Below, one piece after another: positions 32,468-41,371 of a stretch of 64,000 bases of DNA. Below the pieces are notes generated by a model, which saw only the letters and a program-made list of their open reading frames with translations, was not told the DNA's origin and did not search any database. Origin of the DNA: Alkalibacterium sp. AK22. Lineage in GTDB: Bacteria > Bacillota > Bacilli > Lactobacillales > Carnobacteriaceae_A. Each line of letters opens with the position of its first letter. Positions within the stretch are counted from its first letter, which is position 1. Made by a program: the position numbers and the translations under genes. The DNA is taken from assembly GCF_000585255.1 (NCBI RefSeq), contig NZ_JANL01000022.1:31260-95259 (forward strand). The letters run 5' to 3'.

Positions 32468-33499
32468 TTATGAGCGTGATCCTTGACGATTGAAACTTGT
32501 TTGAGGACGCTTGTCGTGTCCATAAATTTTAGGCATAAGCTTGCTGTCGATAAATGGTGCCAGTGCATTCATAATCAGTATGGAGTAACCTACTCCCCCG
32601 GGATGATCCAGGGTAATTCGGAAGAAGGCGGTCAGCACTCCAACCCCTACAGCAAATACGGTTTTCCCTTGTGGGGTCAAGGCACCCGAACTGTAGTCTG
32701 TAATCATGTATGTGGCTGCAAAGAACAACGTTCCTGAAAGCATATGTGTCATCTGGAAAGTGAAGTCGAAACTAGACCATAGTCCCATCACGACAAAGAC
32801 GGTCGTAATACAGAGAATCGGTAGTTTTGGATTGATCACTCGTCTGAATATCAGGTACAGCATACCGATAAGAATCGCTAGTTTAGATGTTTCCCCGATG
32901 TTCCCCCCCAGATTGAATCCCATAAATAAATCCAAAAAGCCAGGTACTTCTTCAGGTACTGAGCGCATACCATCTCCAATAAAGGATAATGGTGTAGCAG
33001 CAGCTACCGCATCGACTCCGCGGAATCCAGACCCAAACAGACCTGCAGGCAGGACCCAATTTTCAAGCCAGGGTGTAAACAGTGCTTTGATAACTACTCG
33101 GGCAGCTACCGCCGGGTTGAAATAATTACGGCCGATTCCGCCGTTTAATTGCTTGACAATAATAACAGCAAACACTGATCCAAAAACAATCATCCAAATG
33201 GGTGCCGTAATCGGCAAACTTAAACCAACAAGCATTCCGGTAAGCGCTGCACTGTGGTCCCCGATTGTAATTGGTTTATAAGTTAATTTCTGATAAAAAT
33301 ATTCTGCTCCTACTGCTGTTGCAGTAGAAATGGCTACCATTCCTAGTGCCCACCATCCAAAGAAGAAAGTGGCTGCCAGAAGAGGTGGAATCATCGCAAT
33401 AATCACCTGATCCATGACCCATGAACCGGTACGTTTGCTTCTAATGTGCGGAGAAGGTCCAACACGCAATTTACCTTGTACATCTACTGCTTGAGCCAT
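32468..33499 (-). CDS. rnfD: RnfD/NqrB-family membrane flavoprotein subunit, copy 1
   Basis: 343 residues, about nine or ten membrane helices. Family marks: N-terminal VGPSPHIRSKRTGSWVMDQVIIAMIP (partly), GMLVGLSLPITAPIW, GGIGRNYFNPAVAARV and GGVGYSILIMNALAPFID. The covalent-FMN threonine position is kept as D163-A-V-A-A-A-T169 in place of the usual DxxSGAT, so flavinylation by ApbE is plausible. In complete Rnf and Nqr complexes this subunit carries electrons across the membrane. Here only rnfC accompanies it, one base upstream; no rnfA, B, E or G is near. Likely a reduced two-subunit electron-transfer module. Confidence 0.85.
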   Translation of the reverse strand: MAQAVDVQGKLRVGPSPHIRSKRTGSWVMDQVIIAMIPPLLAATFFFGWWALGMVAISTATAVGAEYFYQKLTYKPITIGDHSAALTGMLVGLSLPITAPIWMIVFGSVFAVIIVKQLNGGIGRNYFNPAVAARVVIKALFTPWLENWVLPAGLFGSGFRGVDAVAAATPLSFIGDGMRSVPEEVPGFLDLFMGFNLGGNIGETSKLAILIGMLYLIFRRVINPKLPILCITTVFVVMGLWSSFDFTFQMTHMLSGTLFFAATYMITDYSSGALTPQGKTVFAVGVGVLTAFFRITLDHPGGVGYSILIMNALAPFIDSKLMPKIYGHDKRPQTSFNRQGSRS

Positions 33500-33500
33500 C

Positions 33501-34826
33501 CTACTTGCCCTCCTTAGCTTTAATCGCAGCTTTGGCTGATCTTATATTTTCAAGTAGAGGAATTTTTGATGGACAAATGAAGGAACAGTTCCCGCACTCG
33601 ATACAGTCCATCGCACCAAGCTCTTTAGCTTTTTCAATATTTCCTCTTTCGAATGCTTCGCTGATCAAAATAGGCTGCAGGCTGACTGGACAGACGTGAA
33701 TACATTCAGCACACATGATACAGTCTTTTCTGTCACCCTGATCGGCTTCATCTGGTGTAAGAACAGTGATCGCCGTTGTTCCTTTAATAATCGGCACACC
33801 AAGATCAGAGACGGTTTTACCCATCATCGGACCCCCACCCAGCACTTTACCAGGAACATCGGAAAAACCTCCGCAGTCATCAATTAGCGAGTCCATTGGC
33901 GTTCCAATTTTAACCAGCAAGTTTTTAGGTTCTTTGACTGGTGTCCCAGAAACTGAAACAATCCGTTCAATCAAAGGTTCTCCAAACTCACATGCCCGGT
34001 AGCAGGAACGGATAGTGGAGTTGTTCGCAACCACACACTTGACCCCTGCAGGCAGTCCGCCAGGTTCTACTTCTCTACCTGTAAGGTTTTTAATCAAGTT
34101 TTTCTCTGAACCTTGAGGATACATCGACTTCAGTTTTCTGACAAAAATATCGTCATAACCAGCAGAAGCTTTTTCCAGCGCTTCGATGGCATCCGGTTTA
34201 TTTTCTTCTATACCGATATAGATACGCTGCAGTTGCGGGAACAGTGTTCTTGTAAGGTTGATTCCAGCAATCAGCTCATCTGGATGTTCCAGCATCGCGC
34301 GGTGATCCGATGTAGAATACGGCTCGCATTCCGCACCATTAATAATCAGCGTGTCGATAGTCATACCTGGCGGTGGACTCAACTTAACTGCGGTCGGGAA
34401 AGTCGCCCCACCCATTCCGACAATCCCTGCTTTTCTAACCGTAGCAAGAATTTCGTCTTTAGTCATTTCGTGCGAGCGTCCCGGTTCAGTAATGGGTTCT
34501 GCCTTCGTGTACTCATAGTCATTTTTGACGATGATACTTTCTGCTTCTCCTCCGATGGTCGGACGCTTTTCGATCGCAATAACTTCTCCTGAAACTGAAG
34601 AATACACGTGGGCAGAAACAAACCCACCTTCTTCTGCGATGATTTGACCGGCCTTTACCTTGTCCCCGACTTCAACGATCGGTTTGGCTGGTGCTCCAAT
34701 ATGCATAGATACCGGAAAGACCATAATTTTAGGTACAGAAGCATTTGTGACCGGTTTCTTGTCTGTTCGAGATTTTTTGTCATCGGGGTGGGCTCCACCT
34801 TGTTTCCCCATGAACGAAAAATGCAT
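33501..34826 (-). CDS. rnfC: RnfC-family NADH-side iron-sulfur flavoprotein subunit, copy 1
   Basis: About 441 residues, start MHFSFMGKQGG, eight bases after AAAGGA. Domains: N-terminal barrel-sandwich segment (MHIGAPAKPIVEVGDKVKAG), then the complex-I 51-kDa-like Rossmann part with GIVGMGGATFPTAVK and INGAECEPYSTSDHRAML, an SLBB-like segment, and a C-terminal pair of 4Fe-4S motifs CIMCAECIHVCP and CIECGNCSFICP. RnfC oxidises NADH or accepts electrons from ferredoxin-linked partners and hands them to RnfD. The short length matches minimal RnfC proteins without the long C-terminal repeats of enterobacteria. Coupled to rnfD downstream. Confidence 0.9.
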   Translation of the reverse strand: MHFSFMGKQGGAHPDDKKSRTDKKPVTNASVPKIMVFPVSMHIGAPAKPIVEVGDKVKAGQIIAEEGGFVSAHVYSSVSGEVIAIEKRPTIGGEAESIIVKNDYEYTKAEPITEPGRSHEMTKDEILATVRKAGIVGMGGATFPTAVKLSPPPGMTIDTLIINGAECEPYSTSDHRAMLEHPDELIAGINLTRTLFPQLQRIYIGIEENKPDAIEALEKASAGYDDIFVRKLKSMYPQGSEKNLIKNLTGREVEPGGLPAGVKCVVANNSTIRSCYRACEFGEPLIERIVSVSGTPVKEPKNLLVKIGTPMDSLIDDCGGFSDVPGKVLGGGPMMGKTVSDLGVPIIKGTTAITVLTPDEADQGDRKDCIMCAECIHVCPVSLQPILISEAFERGNIEKAKELGAMDCIECGNCSFICPSKIPLLENIRSAKAAIKAKEGK

Positions 34827-35061
34827 GCCATTCATCCTTTCTCTTACTCTATAAAAATACACTCATTCATCTTTTCACAAACATAGACAGTGCACATTTC
34901 ATGTGAAAACTGAACGGTTAATAATAATATCAGTATACAATATGTAGCTAAAAGATTAAAGTAAATACCGACAAACCTGTTCAATTTCTTTCTTGTAATC
35001 AACATGCACTTTATTGATAATAAAGATAATGAAAACTAACAGTTGAACTGGAGGTCAGCTT

Positions 35062-35775
35062 ATGGAGTATACTCAGACAGAATTAATCATTCGCCTCATT
35101 CTAGCGGCACTTGTGGGGGGCATCATCGGCTACGAGAGAGAACTGAAAGGTAGAGACGCCGGTATACGAACGCATACCCTTGTCAGCCTCGGAGCCGCTA
35201 TTATTACCCTTACTCAACTTGAAGCGAGCCGATGGGTTCTAGACTTTGCACTTGAAAATCCGGATCTCTCTTCAATCCTCTCCTCAGACATTACCCGCCT
35301 CACTGCTCAGGTCGTCAACGGAATCGGCTTTTTAGGTGCAGGGACAATCATTGTGAGCCGGCGCACGGTCACCGGCCTGACGACTGCCGCCTCAATTTGG
35401 GCTGTAGCTAGCCTGGGGATTGCTGTCGGCATGGGAAATTACTTTATTGCCCTTCTCAGTACCTTTATCATGCTCGTTGTATTACGACTCGTAAAAGGTC
35501 TGTTTAAGATTGACCGTACCAAGCAGCTGGAAATACAGTACCGAAACCGCGATCAGACTCTCACTTACCTCGAGAACAAGTTCAAGGAAAGCAAAGTCAG
35601 CGTTGTTTCTGCCGACCATTCCATCACCTATATGAAAGACGGCACCTCTCTCTGCGAAGACCTGTATACACTCCATCTGCCAGTTCCTTTCAATATGATG
35701 ACCTTCATTTCAGATGTTGGAGCCTTTGAGAATATCCAAAAAATCAAAACCGTCAAAACGACGATGGACAACTGA
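35062..35775 (+). CDS. MgtC/SapB-family membrane protein
   Basis: 237 residues. Four N-terminal helices with the MgtC core: IIRLILAALVGGIIGYEREL, KGRDAGIRTHTLVSLGAAIITL, VVNGIGFLGAGTII and TGLTTAASIWAVASLGIAVGMG; a soluble C-terminal ACT-like domain (about 150-237) follows. The family is linked to magnesium or acid stress and ATP-synthase modulation in pathogens; function in Lactobacillales is unknown. It is divergent from rnfC copy 1 and transcribed alone. GGAGG ribosome site. A GATAAT-AAA-GATAAT sequence lies just upstream but does not make a convincing Fur site. Confidence 0.9.
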   Translation: MEYTQTELIIRLILAALVGGIIGYERELKGRDAGIRTHTLVSLGAAIITLTQLEASRWVLDFALENPDLSSILSSDITRLTAQVVNGIGFLGAGTIIVSRRTVTGLTTAASIWAVASLGIAVGMGNYFIALLSTFIMLVVLRLVKGLFKIDRTKQLEIQYRNRDQTLTYLENKFKESKVSVVSADHSITYMKDGTSLCEDLYTLHLPVPFNMMTFISDVGAFENIQKIKTVKTTMDN

Positions 35776-35834
35776 AAAAACAGCAAAGCTTTTGACCTCC
35801 TGATCTTAGGGACGTCGCTACTTTGCTGTTTTTT
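35775..35834. terminator. Bidirectional terminator between mgtC and the lipoprotein gene
   Basis: AAAAAACAGCAAAG pairs with CTTTGCTGTTTTTT across a 32-nt loop; A- and T-runs on both sides. Confidence 0.8.
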
Positions 35835-36265
35835 TATTCTTCGACTCTGAACTCGGCTGTAAGAGGTTCTCCTTCTATCTGGCGAACAACTCTATACTTG
35901 CCCTCATCAAAGGGTTCATAGTAATCCATATTCAGTGTTTCTTCAGAGGCTTCTTTCGGACTCAATACATGAGCAATAAGGATAAAAGCCATCTCTTCTT
36001 CAGGTTCAACGATATACCAGTTGTCTCCCTCTTGCTTTTCGACCGTGAAAGCTATCCCATATGTGATTTCCGTTTCAGATTCATTGGATACAGTCAGTCT
36101 GAACGTATCATTTTCCCGCGCATACACCTCCTCGCTCAATTCAATACTGACCCCTTCCAGGCCGTCCGTTTCCTCAAAAGGAGACGCTTCTTTCGTATTT
36201 CCACATGCACTTGCAATGATAAGAGCAGTCAGCAAACCGACCATTCGAATCAGCTTGTTTATCAT
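35834..36265 (-). CDS. Small lipoprotein with Ig-like domain
   Basis: About 143 residues. I start at MINKLIRMVGLLTALIIASAC; AAAGGA lies ten bases upstream, while the GTG three codons earlier is one base from it. The signal peptide ends in IIASAC, an acceptable lipobox with the Cys at residue 21. The mature part (GVSIELSEEVYARENDTFRL, VSNESETEITYGIAFTVEKQ, then PFDEGKYRVVRQIEG) is a beta-sandwich like the bacterial Ig-like domains found in staphylococcal and bacillar lipoproteins. No flavin or haem motif is visible. It lies between the two rnfCD pairs, but a terminator separates it from rnfCD-2, so a link is only positional. Confidence 0.75.
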   Translation of the reverse strand: MINKLIRMVGLLTALIIASACGNTKEASPFEETDGLEGVSIELSEEVYARENDTFRLTVSNESETEITYGIAFTVEKQEGDNWYIVEPEEEMAFILIAHVLSPKEASEETLNMDYYEPFDEGKYRVVRQIEGEPLTAEFRVEE

Positions 36266-36328
36266 TGTATCCACGTCCTTTATCCGTCAATTCTGTTCTT
36301 TCACTCAGTATACTCTTTCTTCTTGAAT

Positions 36329-36364
36329 AAAAAAAGCGGCCAGGCTTTCATCAATAGCCGGACC
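36329..36364 (-). terminator. Terminator of rnfCD-2
   Basis: Minus strand CCGGCT/AGCCTGG stem with a bulge, then GCCGC followed by T7. Confidence 0.75.
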
Positions 36365-36382
36365 CCTTTCAAATTTATTCCA

Positions 36383-37489
36383 CTAATTGTTTTCTGTCAG
36401 TATGTCTTTTTTTAATAGAGGTTCAGTCAGATCATAATCCGGCTCGACCCCTGGGCGTTTCTTATGGCCGTATATCCGCGGCATCGCTATCTTATCAAGG
36501 AATGGTATGACTGCATTCATGATCAAAATAGAAAAGCCGACGCCTTCAGGCGAAAAGCCCGATATCCTGAAGGCCGCTGTTATGATTCCTGCTCCGATCG
36601 GGAACAGGATCCGTCCCATGGGGGTCAAACCACCGGAAGCATAGTCTGTCACCATAAAGGTTCCCGCCAGTAGCAAGGCCCCACTGAATATATGATACAT
36701 CATGAATTCAAAATCAAAGCCAGAGTAAACTAGCATGATTAGCGCCACGGTGCCGATGTAAAGTGTCGGAATTTTTGGGTTGATGATGCGTCGGATGATT
36801 AAAAAGGCCATCGCAATCAGCAAAGCCAGACTGCTTGTCTCCCCGAGAGATCCACCCCATCCGCCCTGGTTTCCCAGGAAGAGATTGCCTAAAGTCTGCG
36901 CCCCTTCAGGCACATAATCGGCTCCACTGGAAATATAATACAGTGGGGTTGCCGCGGCAACCAGATCGTCTGGTGTGGCTGTAGTAATTGCTTCTGCATG
37001 ACTAGCTGAAGTAATTAAATCTTCCCCGGCAACGAAGGTATTTACTACCCAGGGTGCCATGAGATAGACAATCCTACCCCCAACTGCAGGATTGAAACGG
37101 TTTTTTCCGATTCCACCCGGGATCATTTTGATTACGACAATAGCGAACAAACTGACGAAGACCACACTGAACCAGCTTGCACCGTTAGGCATGCTTAACC
37201 CGATCAGCATCCCGGTCACGACAGCTGACAGATCAGTAATTGTGACCCGCTTTCTCACCAGACGTTCGTAGAGATATTCACTCAGCACACAGGTGATGAC
37301 TGCAACGGAAGTTAAAGTCAGAGTCTGGATACCAAAGAACCAGATACCTGCAATCAACGGCAGCATCATGGCAATAATCACTTGGAGCATGATCCATTGG
37401 GAAGACCACTTTTCAAAAATATGTGGCGAATTATCTAGAACCAGATCATAATCAGCTAAGGTCGTTTTTCCTTTAACTGTACTCATCAC
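36383..37489 (-). CDS. rnfD: RnfD/NqrB-family membrane flavoprotein subunit, copy 2
   Basis: 368 residues, paralogous to copy 1: DNSPHIFEKWSSQWIMLQVI, VTGMLIGLSMPNGASWFSVV, PGGIGKNRFNPAVGGRIVYL and EGVGFSILIMNAVIPFLDKI. The FMN-threonine position is D175-L-V-A-A-A-T181, again AAAT instead of SGAT, so both copies share the variant. A 25-residue insert (GEDLITSASHAEAITTATPD) before that site, absent in copy 1, probably lies outside the membrane. Its start overlaps the rnfC-2 stop by four bases. The operon is preceded by a Fur-type box, suggesting a role under iron limitation. Confidence 0.85.
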   Translation of the reverse strand: MMSTVKGKTTLADYDLVLDNSPHIFEKWSSQWIMLQVIIAMMLPLIAGIWFFGIQTLTLTSVAVITCVLSEYLYERLVRKRVTITDLSAVVTGMLIGLSMPNGASWFSVVFVSLFAIVVIKMIPGGIGKNRFNPAVGGRIVYLMAPWVVNTFVAGEDLITSASHAEAITTATPDDLVAAATPLYYISSGADYVPEGAQTLGNLFLGNQGGWGGSLGETSSLALLIAMAFLIIRRIINPKIPTLYIGTVALIMLVYSGFDFEFMMYHIFSGALLLAGTFMVTDYASGGLTPMGRILFPIGAGIITAAFRISGFSPEGVGFSILIMNAVIPFLDKIAMPRIYGHKKRPGVEPDYDLTEPLLKKDILTENN

Positions 37490-38802
37490 TGCACCGCCTT
37501 TACATTTTGCCTGATGGCTGTTTTAGCTTTCCTGATGTTGTCCAGCAGAGGGATTTTGGACGGGCAAATAAAGGAACAGTTTCCGCATTCAATACAGTCC
37601 ATGGCCCCCAATTGCTCAGCTTTTTCAATCTCTCCACGCTCGTAAGCATTGCTGATCAGGATAGGCTGCAAGCTGACCGGACAGACATTGATGCACTCCG
37701 AGCAGCGGATACAGTCAATACGCTCTTCAGCAGACACTTCTTCTGCAGTAAGAAACGTGACATGTGTGGTTCCTTTTGAAATCGGTGTCGCTCCGTCTTT
37801 GATTGTCTTTCCCATCATAGGGCCCCCATGAATCACTTTTCTCGGCGCTTCTTTGAAGCCGCCGCAGATATCAATCAGGTCATCGATTGGTGTCCCGAGT
37901 CGGACCAGCAGATTTTTAGGGTCGGCAATCGGTGTCCCGGATATCGTAGTGACCCGTTCAACCATCGGTTTTCCTAAGCGAACAGCCCTATATATCTGCT
38001 GGAAAGTCCCTACATTGGAGCAGATGCACCCGATATCAGCGGGCAGACCTCCTGCCGGCACCTGGCGTCCTGTACAATTTTCAATCAGCTGCTTTTCAGA
38101 CCCCTGAGGATACTTGGCTTCAAGCACTTTGATTTCAACCTTATCATACCCTTCAGCAGCTTTCTTCAAAGCTTCTCCAGCTTCTTTGGCATTGTCCTCG
38201 ATTCCGATATAAACCTTATCGACATTGAACACACTATCGATCACACGAACACCTTCAATGATTTCGTCTGCATACTCAATCATTGTCCGCAAGTCGGATG
38301 TCGAATAAGGTTCACATTCCGCCCCGTTCAAAATGATTGTATCGATTGTTTTGTCTTTTGGCGGCATCATCTTGACATTCGTTGGAAATGTCGCTCCTCC
38401 CATGCCAGTTATCCCGGCACGCTTGATCAGCTGTGGAACCATCTCAGGTGCCACTTCGTTTCCTGCTTCAGAAAAATAGGGTTCTTCCAAATACTGTCCG
38501 TCATTTTTGACAATCACGCATGTATATACAGCTCCGAGAATATCTCTTTCCTCGATTGATATGACTTCCCCACTGACTGAGGACAAAATATCCGCCGAAA
38601 TGAAGCCCTGTGATTCTCCCAGCATAGTTCCTGACTTGACTCGTTCACCTACTGAAACAACTGGTTTGGCCGGTGCTCCCAAATGCATTGACATGGGGAA
38701 GACCATGATAGGCGGTGCATCAATTTTTTCAATGGCCTTGTTGTGTGTCCGTGACTTGTTGTGCTTTGGAAATGTTGCCTTTTGTACTGTTTTAAATCGC
38801 AT
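37486..38802 (-). CDS. rnfC: RnfC-family iron-sulfur flavoprotein subunit, copy 2
   Basis: 438 residues, same domain order as copy 1: SMHLGAPAKPVVSVGERVKSG, AGITGMGGATFPTNVKMMPP, LNGAECEPYSTSDLRTMIEY, then 4Fe-4S motifs CIRCSECINVCP and CIECGNCSFICP. The sequence differs from copy 1 throughout while keeping all motifs, so this is an old duplication or independent acquisition. The ATG follows AGGAGGTAAGGGA. The leader is about 180 nt long and contains a stable AT-rich hairpin. Translationally coupled to rnfD-2. Confidence 0.9.
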   Translation of the reverse strand: MRFKTVQKATFPKHNKSRTHNKAIEKIDAPPIMVFPMSMHLGAPAKPVVSVGERVKSGTMLGESQGFISADILSSVSGEVISIEERDILGAVYTCVIVKNDGQYLEEPYFSEAGNEVAPEMVPQLIKRAGITGMGGATFPTNVKMMPPKDKTIDTIILNGAECEPYSTSDLRTMIEYADEIIEGVRVIDSVFNVDKVYIGIEDNAKEAGEALKKAAEGYDKVEIKVLEAKYPQGSEKQLIENCTGRQVPAGGLPADIGCICSNVGTFQQIYRAVRLGKPMVERVTTISGTPIADPKNLLVRLGTPIDDLIDICGGFKEAPRKVIHGGPMMGKTIKDGATPISKGTTHVTFLTAEEVSAEERIDCIRCSECINVCPVSLQPILISNAYERGEIEKAEQLGAMDCIECGNCSFICPSKIPLLDNIRKAKTAIRQNVKAVQ

Positions 38803-38883
38803 TCCCTTACCTCCTATTGTAGTATCTACTTTATTCGCTCGTTCAACCCTGATGTCAGCAGCTTGCAGTATTTTATTTCTTAC

Positions 38884-38908
38884 ATAATAATTATTTCACA
38901 ATTATTAT
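38884..38908 (-). other. AT-rich hairpin in the rnfCD-2 leader
   Basis: Perfect nine-base arms ATAATAATT (38884-38892) and AATTATTAT (38900-38908) with a 7-nt loop, about 80 nt upstream of rnfC-2. It has no T-run, so it is not a terminator. Confidence 0.5.
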
Positions 38909-38990
38909 TATTCGTTTTTTGCCGCTTCATCTATTTTAAGAATAACGAAACTCTTACTAAAAGTAAAGGTATGAAGCTATTTTAGCAGGA

Positions 38991-39028
38991 ATTATAGTCA
39001 GAAATATCACAATTGATAATGGTTATCA
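38991..39028 (-). promoter_or_regulatory. rnfCD-2 promoter with overlapping Fur-type box
   Basis: Minus strand -35 TTATCA (39019-39014), 17-bp spacer, consensus -10 TATAAT (38996-38991). The Fur 7-1-7 site TGATAAT-G-GTTATCA (39014-39028) differs from the TGATAATnATTATCA consensus at one position and contains the -35, the classical repression geometry. Confidence 0.7.
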
Positions 39029-39322
39029 TTTTTAAATAATAATCAGATGTACGTTAAATTGTTCAAACATTCACTTTTTAAGTTTGGGTTTTACTCAACT
39101 TTCAGTCCACCCCGTTATATTCGCTGTATATTTTTCCTAAAACCCAGCTGAAATCGGTCATACTAGCTACTTGTATTCTTATACATACACTTCAGTGATC
39201 ATTTACTATCTTTCTTTGCACCCGTTTTTTCATGATCTGACACTTAAATTTTCAACAACTGTATTTGAATGTCTATTTTATGAATACATCGAAACTTGCT
39301 ACTTTGTAATAAATACAAAAAA
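39029..39322. other. Intergenic region, no gene seen
   Basis: AT-rich stretch between the rnfCD-2 promoter and the whiA terminator. I see no coding frame with a ribosome site, no RNA gene and no further operator. Confidence 0.4.
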
Positions 39323-39360
39323 CCTGTTTTTCTTTCATCCCAGGATAAAAGAAAAACAGG
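39317..39360 (-). terminator. Terminator of the rapZ-yvcK-whiA operon
   Basis: Thirteen-base-pair CCTGTTTTTCTTT/AAAGAAAAACAGG stem, followed on the minus strand by T6. Confidence 0.88.
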
Positions 39361-39365
39361 TGAAT

Positions 39366-40304
39366 TCAGGCTGTACTCGTTTGCCTTATTTCTTCAGCTA
39401 GTTTATTTAACTTTCTTAAACGATGATTGACTCCTGACTTGGAAACTCCCCCGTTTGGGACAAGCTCACCCAGCTCTTTCAAGCTGATGTCCGGATGCTC
39501 CACTCTAAGTCTGGCAATCTGCCTCAATTTTTCCGGCAATGTATCCAGTCCCCTAGTTTTTTCTATCAGTTCGATGTTTTCAATCTGACGACTGGCTGCA
39601 TCTATGGTCTTGTTCATATTAGCGTTCTCACAATTAACCAAACGATTCACAGAATTTCTCATATCTCTTACAATTCGCACATCTTCAAAGCGGAACATGC
39701 TCCCTGTTGCGCCAATCAATGCCAGAAAATTGGCTATTTTTTCTGATTCCTTGAGGTAGACGATATACCCGTTACGCCTTTCGTGTACTCGGGCATTCAG
39801 ATCAAAGAGCTGCATCATTTCACAGATATCTTCGTTATGCTCTTCATAACTAGAATGGATTTCCAGATGATAGCGGCTGGTATCAGGACTGTTGACAGAT
39901 CCTCCGGCTAAAAAAGCTCCACGTAGGTACGATTTGATTTTCTGCTTATTGGTCTTGATTTCTTCTGGAACATGGCCACTGTATAGCATACCATCCATGA
40001 TCCCTAATTCCTTGAGTACCAGTTTGCTGCCGGTTTTAAGGCGGACAATATAGACATTATTTTTTTTCAGTTTCATTTTTTTTCTGACTAGCAGTTCGGA
40101 TTCTACATCAAAATTATCCTTGATTAGACTATACATACGTCTGGCAATAGCTGCATTCTCTGTCTGAACATTCAAGACAAAATCATGGTCAACTATACTT
40201 AGTGTCCCATTCATACGCATCAGTGCAGCGAGCTCCGCCTTAGCGTGTTCCGGGTGCACTTCCAGTAGCGTCAGTTCTTTCTTTACTTCAAAAGCAAACG
40301 ACAT
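39366..40304 (-). CDS. whiA: WhiA, sporulation-regulator-type DNA-binding protein
   Basis: 312 residues. The N-terminal two-thirds is a LAGLIDADG homing-endonuclease-like fold ([40 protein letters not shown]), with the catalytic acids not conserved as nuclease. The C-terminal part is a helix-turn-helix, [20 protein letters not shown] then [16 protein letters not shown]. In Firmicutes WhiA affects division and chromosome segregation rather than sporulation. Third gene of the rapZ-yvcK-whiA operon, an order conserved across Gram-positives. Ribosome site AAGGA. Confidence 0.97.
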   Translation of the reverse strand: MSFAFEVKKELTLLEVHPEHAKAELAALMRMNGTLSIVDHDFVLNVQTENAAIARRMYSLIKDNFDVESELLVRKKMKLKKNNVYIVRLKTGSKLVLKELGIMDGMLYSGHVPEEIKTNKQKIKSYLRGAFLAGGSVNSPDTSRYHLEIHSSYEEHNEDICEMMQLFDLNARVHERRNGYIVYLKESEKIANFLALIGATGSMFRFEDVRIVRDMRNSVNRLVNCENANMNKTIDAASRQIENIELIEKTRGLDTLPEKLRQIARLRVEHPDISLKELGELVPNGGVSKSGVNHRLRKLNKLAEEIRQTSTA

Positions 40305-40348
40305 GTGACCACATCCTTCATTCTGTACCTTTGCTTTCAGCTTAGTTA

Positions 40349-41371
40349 TCAGTCTTCAAAATATTGCTTTATTTTGCGCTGGCTGTTAAAAGCCGTGCGA
40401 AAAATTTCTTCTGCCACTTTCTCACCGTCATGATAGACACCCCGGGGAGACAGCAGCAGGAAATTATCCGATATGATCAGTGGAACTTCTTCTTTAAGTC
40501 CCTTAAAATCATGTTCGACTTGAAACAGGTACTCTTCGTCCGGTTCCTGCGATATATATTCGTCTGGCACTCTCCCGATATTAGTAATAGCAATGTCCAC
40601 GAATGGCTTTTTCAAATGCCGGTGCAGTACTTTTATATGGTCGGCATCCGACATTCCCTCTGTTTCACCGGACTGAGTCATAATGTTGGAAATGTATACC
40701 ACCTTTGCTTCCGTCTCAGTCAGTGCATGTCCGAGATCAGGAATCATAAGGTTAGGAAGAATGCTCGTATACAGGCTTCCCGGTCCTAAAACAACCATAT
40801 CCGCATCCATAATGGACGAAATCACTTTTCGACTTGCTCTTACGGGACGATTGTCCGTCATTCCGGTCACATTCACGCAGTCGATAATCTTATCATGCTT
40901 CGGAATCATTGACTCCCCTGCCTGCTTTGTCCCGTCAGTATAGGTGGCATGCAAAACCAGTGGTTCTTCAGCAGCTGGATAGACATTCCCTTTCACATGC
41001 ATCATAGTCGACAGCAGCTGAATAGCTTCATAAATATTTCCGCGCATATCGGCTGTAGCCTGAATGATCAGGTTGCCGATCGTATGGCCAGACAGTGACT
41101 TGTCTTGGCAATTAAATCGGTATTGGAAAATTTCCTTTTGAAGTGTCGGGATGTCAGACAGTGCAATCAGCACATTCCGCAGATCTCCAGGTGGGACGGC
41201 ATTAAAGGTCTTCCGCAAGGTACCGCTACTGCCGCCGTCATCTGCAACGGTAACGACAGCTGTGACTTCAGCATCTTTTTCCTTCAAACTTCTCAAGATG
41301 ACTGGAAGTCCAGTTCCACCTCCCAGAACAACAATTTTCGGTTTTCTTTTTTTAGTTGTCAGCTGTTTCAT
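40349..41371 (-). CDS. yvcK: YvcK/CofD-like UDP-sugar-binding regulator
   Basis: 340 residues with [19 protein letters not shown] at the N-terminus, [30 protein letters not shown] and [18 protein letters not shown], all hallmarks of the YvcK branch of the CofD superfamily. It binds UDP-GlcNAc-type sugars and is needed for growth on gluconeogenic substrates and normal cell shape; it is not an F420 enzyme. It overlaps rapZ by four bases and precedes whiA by 44 bp. Confidence 0.97.
   Translation of the reverse strand: MKQLTTKKRKPKIVVLGGGTGLPVILRSLKEKDAEVTAVVTVADDGGSSGTLRKTFNAVPPGDLRNVLIALSDIPTLQKEIFQYRFNCQDKSLSGHTIGNLIIQATADMRGNIYEAIQLLSTMMHVKGNVYPAAEEPLVLHATYTDGTKQAGESMIPKHDKIIDCVNVTGMTDNRPVRASRKVISSIMDADMVVLGPGSLYTSILPNLMIPDLGHALTETEAKVVYISNIMTQSGETEGMSDADHIKVLHRHLKKPFVDIAITNIGRVPDEYISQEPDEEYLFQVEHDFKGLKEEVPLIISDNFLLLSPRGVYHDGEKVAEEIFRTAFNSQRKIKQYFED

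Noticed and set aside
35012..35031. Fur box upstream of mgtC (GATAAT-AAA-GATAAT)
   Set aside because: Only two same-direction hexamers with wrong spacing, no inverted repeat; likely chance in AT-rich DNA.
39171..39401. Plus-strand 76-codon Tyr/Phe-rich frame before the whiA terminator
   Set aside because: No ribosome site, AT-rich composition, and it runs through the whiA terminator hairpin.
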